From assembly GCA_026413225.1 (NCBI GenBank), contig CM048591.1, positions 47,327,803 through 47,391,802 of the forward strand: a stretch of DNA of 64,000 bases, written 5' to 3'. The stretch is from Otis tarda (lineage: Eukaryota; Chordata; Aves; Otidiformes; Otididae). Each line of letters begins with the position of its first letter. Position 1 is the stretch's first letter. Both the position numbers and the translations under genes were made by a program. The notes under the pieces are model-generated. The model did not search any database. It was not told where the DNA came from and saw nothing but the letters and a program-made list of their open reading frames with translations. Below, piece after piece: positions 13,384 to 27,669 of this stretch.

Positions 13384-14512
13384 TTCTGTGATGTGGTTTT
13401 GTTTAGTGAGGGGGTCCCAAAGTGGTAGCTGCTGTAGGAAACTGCTAGAAGTTGCTTCCCTTTGTTCAGTGGACTTGGCTGGGCCTAGGGTGAACCCGCT
13501 GCTGGCCAAGGCCGAGCCAATTGGTAGTAGAATATTCCGTGATAATGCCTCTGAGATAGCGTATTTAAGAAGAGGAAAACAGAAAAAAAAAAAAAAAAAG
13601 AGAAGAAAAGATGTGAAGAAGCTGAGCGGGGGCAGAGAGGGGGAGGCACAGGCCTTGTGGGCCTTGCAGGCCTCACCCTCTGGCCTCTTGCCAGGCAGCT
13701 GACTGGGCCCGACTCGGCCTGGCCCGGCTGCAAGAAGTGGAGAGGAGATGAGATGGATGATGTGAAAAGATTCTGAGAGGTGTCTGCCAGCCTGTTGTGA
13801 ATAATTTTTCTTGTGAGAGGAACGGCTGCAGATGCCAAGGTCAGTGAAGAAGGAAGGGAAGGAGTAATGCAGCTCCTGGCAGAGATTCCCCTGCAGCCTG
13901 TGGTGCAGCCCACAGTGAGGCAGGCTGTCCCCCTGCAGCCCATGGAGGCCCACAGAGGCCCAGAGATCCACCTGCAGCCTGTGGAGGACCCCATGCCAGG
14001 GCAGGCGGATGCCTGAAGGCAGCTGTGGCCCATGGAGGGCCCGTTAGGGCAGCTGTTCTGGAGGGACTGCACCCCGCGGAAGAGATGACCCGTGCTGGAG
14101 CAGTTTCACGAAGGACTGTGGCCTGTGGGTGGAACCCCACACTGGAGCAGGGGAAGAATGTGAGGAGTTCTTCACCTGATGATGAAGCAGCAGCATAAAA
14201 CAACGTGTGATGAACTGACTGCAACCCCCATTCCCTCTTCCCCCTGTGCCACTCGGGAAGAGGGAGGGGTCGGGGCAGGTTATCTTGTTCTCTGTCTCAT
14301 TATCCTGCTGTTTTTAGTAATAAATGAATAGTTTTCCCCAAGTCGAGTCTGTTTTTCCCGTAATGGTAATGTTAGGGATTTTCTCCCTGTCCTTATCTCA
14401 AACCTCGAGCCATTTTTCTTATATTATCTCCCCCTATTCTCTCAGAGGGTGGGGGGAGTGAGAGAGAGACTGCGTAGTCTGGTTCCAATCAGAGCTGAAC
14501 TACGACATTCTG
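13384..14512 (+). repeat. 5-bp target-site duplication TTCTG flanking LTR L2
   Basis: TTCTG at 13384-13388 immediately precedes the opening TGATGTGG, and TTCTG at 14508-14512 immediately follows the closing ACTACGACA. The perfect duplication sets the LTR limits and shows that this insertion is complete at both ends. Confidence 0.8.
13389..14507 (+). mobile_element. Complete solo LTR of family L, copy L2 (plus)
   Basis: An 1119-bp LTR with TG...CA ends and a 5-bp target duplication. A TATA-like GTATTTAAGAA lies at about 13561, and an AATAAA polyadenylation signal at 14319-14324. Between them is a GC-rich segment with diverged repeats built on CTGCAGCC(T/C)(G/A)TGG (about 13890-14170). The U5-side landmark CCCAAGTCGAGTCTGTTTTT is shared with L1 and L3. 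No internal retroviral genes adjoin it. Several long overlapping frames (up to 208 codons, minus strand) exist only because this LTR is GC-rich; they run through a poly-A/T tract at 13582-13599 and are not genes. Family assignment to a named repeat is not possible here. Confidence 0.88.
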
Positions 14513-17500
14513 GAAAATTTAGACACTGAAGGAAGTACTGATTGCACAGAAATACACAAGCATATGCTTGGAAGAGGAAGGGCACAGAGTTTGGAAATCT
14601 GTTCCATTTCTGAGTAATGTGGATATGGAGCCAGTCAACTTTGTTCCAAGATATGACTCTTAGATGGACTAGTAATTCAAGGAAAGTTCACTAAACAAGA
14701 TGGACTATAACCATGATGCTACAGCTGTGTGTTACCTGCTGCAGATTAAAAAATACTAGGAACTTAGTCAAGAGGAGTGTGAAGAGATGAGTTTGTCAGA
14801 AAGAGCCTTCTGACAGAATCTGTTGGAGTAAGAAACCATTCTTGAAGAAAGAAGGATTTCAGTGCATGAGACTAAGTGGAAACCTTCCTCAGAACTCTGT
14901 ATACAGACAGAGAAGCCTAGCACAGGAAATCTCCCAGGCATTTTTAGGGCAGAATCTGGATAGTTCTAGTCACAGCTCCTGTGACAGAAGTTGAAGGAGA
15001 AGTGCTGAAAGAGGCTCTTGGAAGTCCTGCAGAAGGAAGGAGTTGTCCTGACTGGTCTCAAGGAGCTTTGTTGAGGGAAGGTAATGTAATTGCTCCTCAT
15101 GAAACGACTGAGGAACTGAGCTGTGGTACCATAGTGCTATATCATATCACAACTTTTGCTAAACAGTACTGGCAGCTACCAGTGGAAGAATATGCTTCAT
15201 TCTGTCCGAAGATGGTTGTCCAACATTTAAACATCTTCCTTATTCCTGAAGGGACAGCATCTCCAAAGAACTTCTGTGATTTTTTAAAATAATTAATTAC
15301 TTACATTTTTTAACTTGTGGAAATTATTTTATTTGACAGACTTCTCTCTGGATCCCAGCTCCACTAGGAGCCATGCTTTTAGAAGTTAATCCTTTCAGCC
15401 TTGGCTGACGTGGAGTCAAGAGACTCTGGTACAGTTGGAACCATAAACCAAAAGAATTTTGGAAAGATGTCTGTAAAGCCCCTGAAGAATGGAGTTTCTA
15501 TTTTGGCAGATTGCCTTCTACATATCACAGCATACCAACTGTGCACCTGAACATGCTCTTCTAAATTTGTTAAGAATGCAGAAATTAATTGGATGGGGAT
15601 GTGTTATACATCCTGATATAAAAGTATAGTTTAACATCATGCTGTCTCTTTTTTTTTCCTTTTTTTTTTTTAGTAACTACAAAAAAATATGGTCTCTAAT
15701 ATCCTTCTTGAAGGAAATTTTTACAGCCAGCTCAGGCTATGGTGCTTCAGGTGTATCCTCAGTACTATGAAAACTGACTCTTTGCTTTTGTGCAGCTTCT
15801 CTATGTACTTCTTTCTTAGAAAGAAAAGAAGTCAGTGATGGTTACTACATTCTCAAAAGATTAGAACAGGCTGCAAGCTGAGCACTTTTCAGATGTCTTG
15901 TTCTATTTTGTGTTACTCCATTCTGCATGTGCACCTGCTAGAAACATAGATCTCCAACATCAGATTTCTACAAACAGATTTCCACTTCAAATGATAGTAT
16001 GTTTTTTTTCTATAGAAAATGGAAAACATTACCATCTTTCCATTATGACTTACAAAAGATCAATACAAGCATTCTCTTTTTTTTATTTCTTTGAAGTTTT
16101 TTGGGAGAAAATCTTAACTGTTTCAGCCCACTATTATTTTTCAACAAGAAAAGGAAACTTACAAATTACTGAGAAGCAGCAGCAGGTAGGCTTCCAGGCA
16201 GGGCTGATACTACAAATAATGGCATCGCCTTCATAGGCAGTATTTCTTCTTCGCGTTAGTGCCATACAGACGTGAATAAGAACCTCTCATGGTGTGTGAA
16301 ACTTATGTCTGGAGTTCCTCCTCCTAGTCATTGACTGCAGAAGGCTTTTGGGATATGAGAATCCTGGAGATACCAGCATAAAATGTAACTTTTGTGACTA
16401 CTATGGACACACCTTTATTTCTCTGCACTCACCACGCTCTTTGTATGATGGAATGACCCTCCGGGTGTGATCGTGTATATTTATGCACCCTCAGTGTGTT
16501 TTCTGCATTACCTCAGAAATTGAAAATGCTGCCATTAAATAAAGGCTACATGAAGGAAGTTTCTTGGGCAACAGCCAGCTGGATGAAGTTTCTCTCCTCA
16601 ACTCTTATACATGGAAACTCTCCTTGTGGGATAGAAAAAGGAATATGATAGGCAGAGAATTAAGAAATCCAGTACAAAGTTAAGCTGATATGGGCTGCCC
16701 CCCTTCTCATTTTTCCATATTAAAAAAAAAAAACAAAAACGCAAAAACCTGCAATAAATTCACACATGGATACTGTATAAGTATTTATTTCAAGAATATT
16801 AATGAGAATATAATGGCAAATTTACAACAAACCTCTTAATCCAGTGTCTTGAGGTGGCCTACAAGAATCTCTCTCTCATCAGCCTTCACATGCAAATAGT
16901 ACCCGGGAAGGAATAGTAACAAATCAGCTGAAAGTTGAATAGATTGAACATTTCTCCTACACATTCCTAACCACCCTTTTACAAAAACTTTTGCATTAGC
17001 AAACTCCTTCCAGAACCTTTTCTCTGCTCTACTGCCTTGGAGCTTGTTTGATTTGTCCTTAGGACCTGAGCACCTCTTCTGCACTGCACTCTTTGCTGAA
17101 TGGGGTGAAGTGATCCCCTGTTGTGAATATGAATTTACCACTGCAAAGGACAAGATGGAAAATGTAGTAACACTTTCCCACAGTGTGTTATTTGAGGGTT
17201 ATTTCTACACAGACATTGTAATATGTCACTACATAACTCAGCCAGCTGTTATGTCCCTTGGCTACCATATTCCAAGATAACATGCTGTTCTTCTGAAATA
17301 TTAATCATCTGGGTTTCTTTCTGTAGCATGCAACTTCTTTTCTCAAGTTTTCTCATTCTGTGGTAGGGACTTGGAGGTAGCAGACTTGACTCTGTATATT
17401 TCATATTTATCTTTCTCATGTTAAAAAAAATCTACATATCTTTTTATTTAAATTAATTATTAATTGTGTAGCCTTCTAATAAATGCTTCTTTTTCACCAT

Positions 17501-20500
17501 TAAAAGTTTTGGAACTATATTTTAAGTGCTACTACACTATAGGCCATAGGTAGAATTAATTTTTCTGAAGACTGGATGGCACTAAAAGAAATCCCACAAA
17601 TATATATTGCATCTTGAAAACAAAAGTGTTTATGAGTCTCCTTATCTCTCAAATAAATAAAAAGAGATCAGTCACTTGCCATTTTCATATTCTAAGAAAT
17701 TTATCTTTCCTGATGCAATGATAGAAAGTCATTGTGCATTTGAACTTAAGTCTCAACTACGTTACTTTCTCTATGTTTCACTGTTCAAGTTTTCAGCGAC
17801 TCATAACAATTTTCTCATCTGTCTCCTCTCTGTGCTAACCTATGGATGTTCAAACAATGCTTTACACTGTTTTTCCAAAGCAGTAATACCGGTATTTAAA
17901 GGTATCTTGCTTTTTGGCAAATCTAGCCTTTAACTATGTTACAATATTTATGCCTGACGTCTTTTGCCTCCTGCAGCAAAGTTGTTCATTCAGCATTGAG
18001 CTGACTTAAATTTGGGGGTGGGAGCAGGGGAAGCAGAAAGCTTTGCCAAGTTAACCTTGAAAAGCAGGGTTATTACTGTATATTAATCTCTTTCTTTCTG
18101 TGCTCAGATGTGAGCTGCTGCTTGCTATTGAGACTGAATTAATTGGTCTGCAAAACTAACCTCTCTCTCAAAAATCTCACAGAATTTAATGATCTAGATG
18201 GCTTTCCTATTGGATGCCTGTGCTGCTAAGCAAAAAAAAAATTAAGGTGGTGTCTAATTCCCAGGTCACAACTGTTTTTTTAAACAAGACTTAGGTGCAC
18301 AGCACTTAGGTGCACAGACACCCTGCTGGTGTCTGTTTCCTTTTTCACCTCTTCCACATTTTGCCTTTTATTTGTCGCAGTGCTCATTCTAATGATATTC
18401 ATGCTATTATAAAGAAATCTAGAGGCTCTCACTGTGTAAGGAGTGATTTTCTTGAATCAGAAATATCAGCAGTATATGGTAAGATTTCCTCATCCTAGAG
18501 GTATGAGTTCCAAGTTCTTTACGTCTCTGGTTTTGGTCTTTTCCTTTAATTGTGCTCCATGAACTTGAAGCACACTTTGAGATTTTGCTCGGGTCTAACC
18601 ACGTAGAATTCTTTTAAATTTCACTTTTAACTTAAAAAAAACAGCCTCACAAGACTTGTGATTTAAAGCTTCTCTCTTCACCAGTGTCAGTCAGGATGAA
18701 TCTTTCTTGAACCTGGCTTACCAGAAGTGTAGGTTTCACACAAAGCTACTCATGGCTCCAAACCTAGTCTAAGTCCTTGCACTGTTCTTCAGAAGCTCTT
18801 TCTTTCCCTTTTCTATTTTGAGATTCCCTTTTATTTTGTAAATGCAACAGGATTTTGCATTTGCTGCTACCTGCAATGGCTCAACTATGTTCAAAACTAT
18901 CTCAGAATAGCCATTGTGTAATAGCTCTTCTCTACTAGGTTTTCACTAGGATCCTTTTATTCTTATTTCTGTTTTCCTGCACCTAAGACATTGATAAAAG
19001 GATACAGAAATTTTAAAAAGTCCTACTCCTCAAACGTCTATTCCACCTCTTTGCTAGAGTTTAATCCCTCTATAGAGGGAAGAATATAGGCTTCTGTGGA
19101 AAGGCTGGAGGATTTAGTTTTGTTGATAATGATGGCAAGTTTAAATAGACTCCTGGACATCATATTGAAGCAGTGGAAACACATTCTTTTTTCTCTTATG
19201 CAAACTGTAGACTGAAGATGTGTACACTGGGAAACTTTCAGTAGAATGATGGGAGCAAACTGTTAAAGCTGAACTGCCACAGTTGTCTTGTAATGTCAAA
19301 AGAAGGAGTCCTACTCATGCCTCCTGCACAAGTGTAGGTGTATCCATGCAATGAAGTGAATCGTGGAACTAGCTGGCAGGAGGAAATTAGCAAAATATTT
19401 ATTTTTGAACTCCACAAGTTTCCTGATCTAGTTAATCTTCCAGCCACATAGACAACTTTACTGGAACAAGAGAGCGGGTAAAAGTCATAGGTAACTGAGA
19501 GTGGGACTGATGCTTTTGATGGAAGGACTGGCTTACATCAGCTTAAGGTATTAACTGAACTGCAGCCAAAGTGAATGAACTGTTTCAGCCCTTTTTGGAA
19601 GTGTCTTCAGCTGAATTACGGTTAAGTATTCGACATGAAATGATTTTGTGCGTTGAGAATGAATATTGAAGAAATATTGCAAAATTAGTTGATAAATTAA
19701 AGCACATATACCTTTATGTAGACAGCTCTTGAGCTAGAGGTGAAGAGATTTCCTGTTAAAGATGTAGTGGTGCTTAATAATTATCGTTCAAATGAGCTGT
19801 TATAGCTCTTGAGAATAGATTTTCTGAATGTCCACTGTGAGATTTCCGCTGTTCATGGGAGAAGTTCAAAATTCACTTACTCTAAATTATTCTCCTCCTA
19901 ATTGTTTTGGTTCTAATACTATTTTGGCAGATACATTCAATCTGTTTCACCACTCCACTGAAATATCTGCAGAATACTGTATTTCCCAGCACTTATTCTC
20001 TTTGTGACAATAGTTGGAAGCAAATATCAGCACTGGGATTGACCACAGCTTTTATACAGAACATCTTCCACTAAATATGAAACCTTAAAAGCCAGTATTT
20101 TTCCTTCATTCTTTTGAGCTTCTGCTCCCATCTTTGCTTGGGTAAGCTCTGCTGCGTACCCTCTTTTCCAGTGCTCTTAAAAGTTTCTCTTCCATTCTTC
20201 CTTTAGCCAGACCAGCAACAGCCAAGTAAAGCATGGGCCTTCATACTTTTGCCTGAATGACTCCACTAATAAATGTCAAATAAGAATGCATGCAGAATTT
20301 TTAAGTAGAGCAAAGAAAAAATGATCTTTCACCAGCTGCAGAGTCACCATAAATATCCATGAATTTAATTGTATGTGTACATGAACTACAGTCAAAGTCA
20401 GCTTTGCTCCCCTTAGCTATATTAACTCTGTAAGACCAAAAAGAATAAGCAAGATAGGACCCAGCTACTTGGACGAGGTCAAAACTCACTTTACTATTAG

Positions 20501-23500
20501 AAGAGGATATCCAGTCAGAAATTTAATCTAGTTTTACTTACGTTCTTTGACTGAGTGCTTTTAGTTGATTCTTGTCACTCTTCCTGACCTTTTCATCTTG
20601 GAGGCCTGTTTTGGACAGTGGATGTAACAAGAGTTACAAGAATTTGTAAGAAGCTGCCGTTTTCCATAATTGCTTGATGATTAATTGGTCAATAGACAGT
20701 TAAGATTCCAAATTGCTTCCCAGTGGTCAGGAAAAAAAAATTGAATTTTAAGAACTGCAAACAAATCCTTATAATATTCACATCTCCCTAACAACAGTTA
20801 TTTCAGAACAGTAAGTTCAGTAGCTTTCAGGGCAAAGACGGACTGTAGAAGGGGATGTAAACAGCTCGTGTGCACAGACTTCAGTATTCAAAAAATACAT
20901 GTATTTAAAACTTGGTCTCTTTAAAGTTAATACAAGATCAATAACAATAATCACACACACTTCTATCATTCACAGATTCTGTCTGTATGGTTCATTAAGC
21001 TAACCTCAGCAGAGTACAGTGGTTCCACAGCTTTATACTATTCTTGGGTTTTTTGCACTCATACATTGCTGCATCATTTGATACCACTTTTCCTATAGCC
21101 CATCTTGCAAATTTGATTTTCTTAATTCTCATTTGCAATTTTCATATTAATTTAAGAACAACTTTTTTCAAGCAACATTGTTAGGCCGCTAGCTATACAC
21201 TTAGATTTCCTTTTGCAGAACCAATTCACAATAATAATCTTTACTTCTGCAGCTTCAGACTTGCACAGGATCTGTCCTGGGAATCCCATGGCAATGATCT
21301 CAGATGTCCTTATATCCCTTCTTTGTAATATTGAAAGATATTCAGTGCAGCTACCAAAAAAAAAAAAAGGTTTTAGGTTTCACTTACAAGTTGAACTGTT
21401 CAGGAATAAAGGTTCACTGATTACCACTCACTGATCATCACTCATCATACAAGGAAAACTTAGCCAAGTGAATGGTATTGGGATATATAGGACCAGACAC
21501 TGAAATGGTAAAGGCTTGCACCTTGCAAATTGTTTCTTTTGCTTACTAAACAAAAAAAAAAAGTGAGTGAAATACAATGTAGATAAAGGAAAATGTAGTA
21601 AAACCTGAAGTGGATTGAGAATGTGTTTCTGAGACATTTTATCTTACAGACTGGATAATATTTTCATCTGTTAAATCATGTACAGACATATTAAACTAAT
21701 AGATACTAGGGATGTATTTTCATTTTTTCAGTCTTTTATTTCTAAATTGTGAACTGCACAAGATCCTCAGAAATCAAAAAAGCCCAAAAGGGAGCTTGGC
21801 TCAAAGCTAGGCCAGAGGAGAATGGCATGGAAAGAAGAGAGATTCCTAAACCAATGGCAGACTTTTTCCAAATGGAGTTGTACAGCTGTGGGTATAACTG
21901 AAGATTCCATTTGAATCCCTTTAATATGTGTTTTGGTCAGAGTTTTTACTGCAAAATGTTTTTCTTCTTTCTTGAACATTGCATACCAAGATGATACAAA
22001 ACCACTATTATCTAAATACTCCGGGGAACTGTTAGAACAATTCACTGACTGCTAGCTCTGGGTAACATTTTTAAATTGCTTTCAAATATTGTTCTTGTTT
22101 TTTTTCTTCAACTTCTTAGTTATGTTTTGTGGACATGGAGGACAGAACAGTTGCATGAATACTAAACACATTTTTTTCACCACAGCTCTATTTAAGCTCT
22201 AATTTATTATTATGAAACTCCCACATTAGGAACTGAATTTTTAAAAAGAGTTTATTTTGTAGGAAGATTAAAAAAAACCCTCTTCTTGTACTGCTTTACT
22301 AGAAACATACATTTAAAATATTCTAATTGGTTAGTGCAGAATTATCTTTCTTATCATTCCCAAAACACCTTTCTCTACAGTGAAGGCAGAGACATGTTTC
22401 TGCAGTTCTAATGAGGGGAGGCATTACAAGATGAAACTTAGTGGTTCTCCTTCTTACCAGATAAGCAGATTAAGACGCAGCTTTGGGTCTTTCCTCGGGC
22501 AGAAGCAGAACTAGGTCTGGAGCAGGGGGCTGGCGGTGCCAACCTCCACCATACCTGCTGTCCTCACAGCTCCTCGACAGTGCCCAGATGCCATTCTACC
22601 CACCTGGAGGTTTCTGCAAATCCCACTTTGGCCTTTTTGTTTTGGAATGAGAGGTTATCAGATGATAGAGAAAATCTTTGTGGGTGTCAAGTGCTCTCTG
22701 CAGGAGCATCCTCTCCTTGCTGTGAGTTTACACACAGAAACTTGAACTGAGACAGTGCTGTTCCTACCACCATGAGGTCATGCTGATCCATGAAGGAGCT
22801 GGGCTCCTTTTGAGTATCTTCAGAGGTTTGTGGATTACTGGACCTGTGATTAGACAGCAAACAAGGGCAAAATACACTGGCCTGGCACCTTACACAGCAG
22901 GGGGAGTCACAGATTACAAACTCATATTCCAGCATACCCAAAGACAGTCTTTAGGTTAACTGCTCTGTCCTGGTGTTTAAAAATACTATGTGGGACAAGT
23001 AACCACACGCCCACTGTCTTGAATTTTCCCCAGCCCTCCTCTTTCAGTCTGTAAACCTAGGGATGTCCCTTCCCTCAGAGACAGTAGAACAGAAGAGTGA
23101 GTCTTCTGGGTTTGAGTCTCATGACCTGGCTTGTGCCAGTGCTTTCCAAATACAGAAGACAGGATTGTTCCCATCATGTAAGCCCTTTCTACGGGGTTAC
23201 AGGATGGGAATAATCTCTACAGTTCTCTTCTTTTTTGTTTTTCAACTTGACAACACTAAGATAATGAGCTCCAAGAAGGGCACCTGTCTCCTCATGGTGT
23301 TGTCTCCCCTACTTCTGAGGATTAGGAAGGGGTCTTTCCTGGCATAGCTGGATGTCCCTGTGGGGTTGAGCAAGGCTCGGGGGGAAGGGAGCTGGCTGTA
23401 CAGCTATTGCGCTTTTACAGCATGTGACCTGAAAGAGACTGGAATCTTCTCAGCTCCTGGTAAATCCACTGTGGGTCTTGGTAATCACTCTGAGGTAAAA

Positions 23501-24419
23501 GGTTTTTATCTTGCAGAGGCACCACATAAGAAAAGACTGTTCCCTGTAAATCTAGAATTGAATTACCCATTTTTCTTGTGTTTCTTCACATAGGACATGC
23601 CCAAAATTACAGCTTTGCCACTAGACCACAAGGATTAACTTAGTGGAGTTCTGTTTCTGAGTATTTTGTGGTTTGGTGTTTTTTCTTTGGGTTTGTTGGG
23701 AGGGGTGGTAATTTTGAAGCTAGCTTAAAAAAGTCGGTTTACCAGAGCAGTAGCTCTCTAGCACTTGTGAAGCTTGAATGGAGGATGGCTGGGTAGCAAG
23801 CTGTAAGTCATTCTCCATGCTAATTGCTGTATCTGGATGTTTCATCTAAAGCTTCATCTCCAGTTTTCCTGCAGGAGAAGATTTTCCACGATGAGGAAAG
23901 GCTAAAAGAAGAACAGCAAAGCATTCAGCAGAGTGCTCCGCAACTGCTTTCTATTATGCAAGAGTTTAAAGGAATGTGAACAGTCTGCTGAAAGCCTCCT
24001 CATGTGACCAAGATCACAGCAACAAGCAGGCGACAAATGAACAACTGAGCTCTTATGTGCTAGCACAAAGACCCAGCTAGAAGAGCATGGTGGAAGTCTA
24101 GCTTCAGATATGGTGAACAGGAGTTTAATCTCAGCAGGTTGCTCAGCTGGCTCCTTTTCAGCTGTGGGACAATATTTTAATTAAATTCCCACCTTGCCAT
24201 CTTTAGTGTATTTTCCATTATGACTCAATTTTTTAAATCAGATCTTTGACAATTCATCTCTTTGCTTTCTGTGAGCTTTAAAAAGCAAGGGGGAAAAAAG
24301 CCCTGTCCCATGAAAATCTCATGTACAACAAAACAGATGTGTACCTGAGCTAGACCACAATAAAAAAAAAAAAAGAATCATTATATTAAATATCTTGCAA
24401 TAGTGGAAGGGGTGTGGGG
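14513..24419. other. Unique AT-rich non-coding sequence
   Basis: Nearly 10 kb with no supportable gene, RNA gene or recognised transposon. Frames are at most about 112 codons with no motif. Noted small features: T-rich tracts near 15648-15673, an exact 15-bp tandem duplication at 18289-18318, and a locally more GC-rich patch around 22490-22600 with no identified element. Confidence 0.6.
18289..18318. repeat. 15-bp exact tandem duplication
   Basis: ACTTAGGTGCACAGC at 18289-18303 is followed directly by ACTTAGGTGCACAGA, so two units are arranged head to tail with a single final difference. This fits replication slippage. No coding or regulatory role is visible. Confidence 0.8.
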
Positions 24420-25157
<738 letters not shown>

Positions 25158-27669
25158 CGAAGCAAGCCAAGCCAGAGAAGATTGGTCTTTACTTTTTCCG
25201 GTTTCACAGTTACAAGCTGCAAGAGCAGAGCCATTGCCTGCAATGCAAAGATTTTGGAGAGGCTAAGGACAGAATTTTAGCCTGATATAGAAAGACCTAG
25301 ATATGAATCATGTTGCAATAATTTGGTAACAGGTTTATTTTGTGGACAGCAGTTGTCTCCTACTCTGAGGCCTCTTCTTTTTTCACACTTGAATTGAGGA
25401 GGACAAGTATTTCAGTCATCTGTTTCTCTGTATTAAGCTGTCTCTCTTTCAGATTTAAATAGGCTGCTTTATACCATCAGTTGTCAAGCCAACTCTCTAC
25501 TGTATTAAATCTGTCCTTGAAAATTAATGGTGTGTGATATACCTCTATATCTTAAAAATATATTTTAGCAGACAATTTTCAATGTTTGCAACAGGAAAGT
25601 TATTTATTATGTTATATATTTATTGAATGTTTTAAAGGAGGAAGCTCTGTTTATTAATTAAAAATTTTGATCTTGTTATAAGTTTTTAATGTGTATTTTA
25701 TGCTAGAACTTATTTACATATATGTATAATATGTGTATTTTTATGCTAGTAAAAGTTCTAGACAAAGACCAGGGCTTGACTGTGATAGATGTGCAAATAT
25801 AGAACAAAAATCCTCTATGCTGGGGAAACTACAAATTTAAAATACACCTGACAGACTAGGGATTGGAAGGACTTAAGGGGACTATGTCTTCATGGCCTCC
25901 TCTGTGGAGGGCATAATTGCAACCTAATAACTGTCCTGTGAGAACTAAAAGCTTGCTTCTGATCTCACCACAATCTGATCAGTAGGAATAATGAACAAAA
26001 ACGGCAAATAGTACCCTTAAGACAAGACAGATACAGCACTTACAAGCTCTCAAAATGAGGTTTTCAAGGAAAATATTTACCAAGTTGTTTACACTTTGCA
26101 GACTTTGTTTGCAACCAAACTGACACCTCTCTCTAACCCAGGGGAAAACTCATCGTTCACTTTGGCTGCAGCAGAAAGAAACTCCTGAACTTTTCAGACA
26201 AGGGATGGCAGCACAGGATAGTGAGGAGCTTTCCTGGGCAATGACAGAACAGGGTAAACCAGAAACAGGAAGATCAAATCTCCAAGAGACAGCAGTATCT
26301 TTTGCTGCTGGCTGGCTGCCCCTGGAATCCAGATCTTATCTGGCCTGAGACTGTGCTTTATGTCCAACAAGACTGAAACAAAATACAAAATAGGAGAGGA
26401 CTACAGTTCAAAGAAATCAAATAACAGATATTATAAGATGAACAGTGTAGATGTTATCTTGCTGCAGGAAGAGTCAGTTACTTCATTCCTTCTAGAAAAT
26501 AAAGAAGATAATTTACTGTAAGAAGGTAAAATGAGTTCCAATTCATTGTCAGCAACTGATTATGAAACAGTGAGATATAATCCTAACATCTTAGTAACGA
26601 AACAGCTATTTAGGGAACGGCTTACCTTCTTAAACAAATCCTTGTGTAAAAACGATGTAAGTGGTAAGGTAAGACTGTAACAAACTTGGCCACAGGGTTG
26701 AGGGGTTTTTTCAACAAATATGGATTTTGTATTAAATATTGCTCTTCATGGATGTAAAAGTGTATTGCTTTTTGGACTGAGCAGGCCAGAAGGCTGCCCT
26801 GCCGAGTACGAGTCAGACCACAGCAATTTCAAAGTTATCATAGCTTCTAACTGAGGAAAAGCTTCAGATGACTGTGAGTTTCAGACACTTTTTTATGCCA
26901 TGTTGAAGTTTATTTACAGTTTGACTAGTATTTGTAAGGGTTTTTTTATTATTAATACTATTATTCCCTCCAGAAAAGTATAATGGTAGATGACAATTGA
27001 TGGCCAGTTGATCTGTAGGGCTCCACTCAAATCTGGCCTGGTGACTGTGGTCAGTTTTGCTTTAGGTCTGCATGGGCACATTTATCATCCTTTCTTCCTT
27101 TTTTTCTGGGATTGTTCAGCCTGATGACTCAGAAGTTAACAAACATGCACCCATGCTCCGCCCCCTTTCTCACTATGAAAGGCTTTTTATAAGTTTCCTG
27201 GTTCCAGGACAGCCTTACAAGATTATTTTAAGAATCTGTTCATGGCTATGAAAAAGTTATTCTTTTTTTACATAAGAAAAAATGAATTTGGAATATTTTC
27301 TCTTGGTATGTTGAATCTTGTAACAAAGGCTGTTCATAATACTGTATAAATTAGCAGTACCTCTCAGAAGTTGGATTTAACCTCAATTAGCTACAGTAAG
27401 GCTGACACAATAGCTTCTTTCTACTAGAATTGTGTGTTGCAATAACTACCTTTATGGTAAAGCATGCTTTTAAAAATGAACTTGTAGCTACAAACTATTT
27501 TATTCTCAGCAAATAAGATAATTTGCAGCTTAACTACTTCTGTTTTTTAAAGAAAACTTGTATTCCTAATATGCCTGACCTCCAATACAGGTTACTTCTT
27601 ATCATGCTGGTAGCACTGTGGCTCTACTGAGAGAGAATGAGAACAACAGAGTAAGTCTACATGAGACAA
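25158..27669. other. Unique AT-rich non-coding sequence
   Basis: No gene or element recognised. Strongly AT-rich around 25540-25760. Open frames are very short (at most about 64 codons). Confidence 0.65.

Noticed and set aside
13345..14224. Overlapping minus-strand frames of 127, 195 and 208 codons
   Set aside because: They lie inside the GC-rich solo LTR L2, run through a poly-T tract and cross the LTR boundary. No retroviral or host domain is visible.
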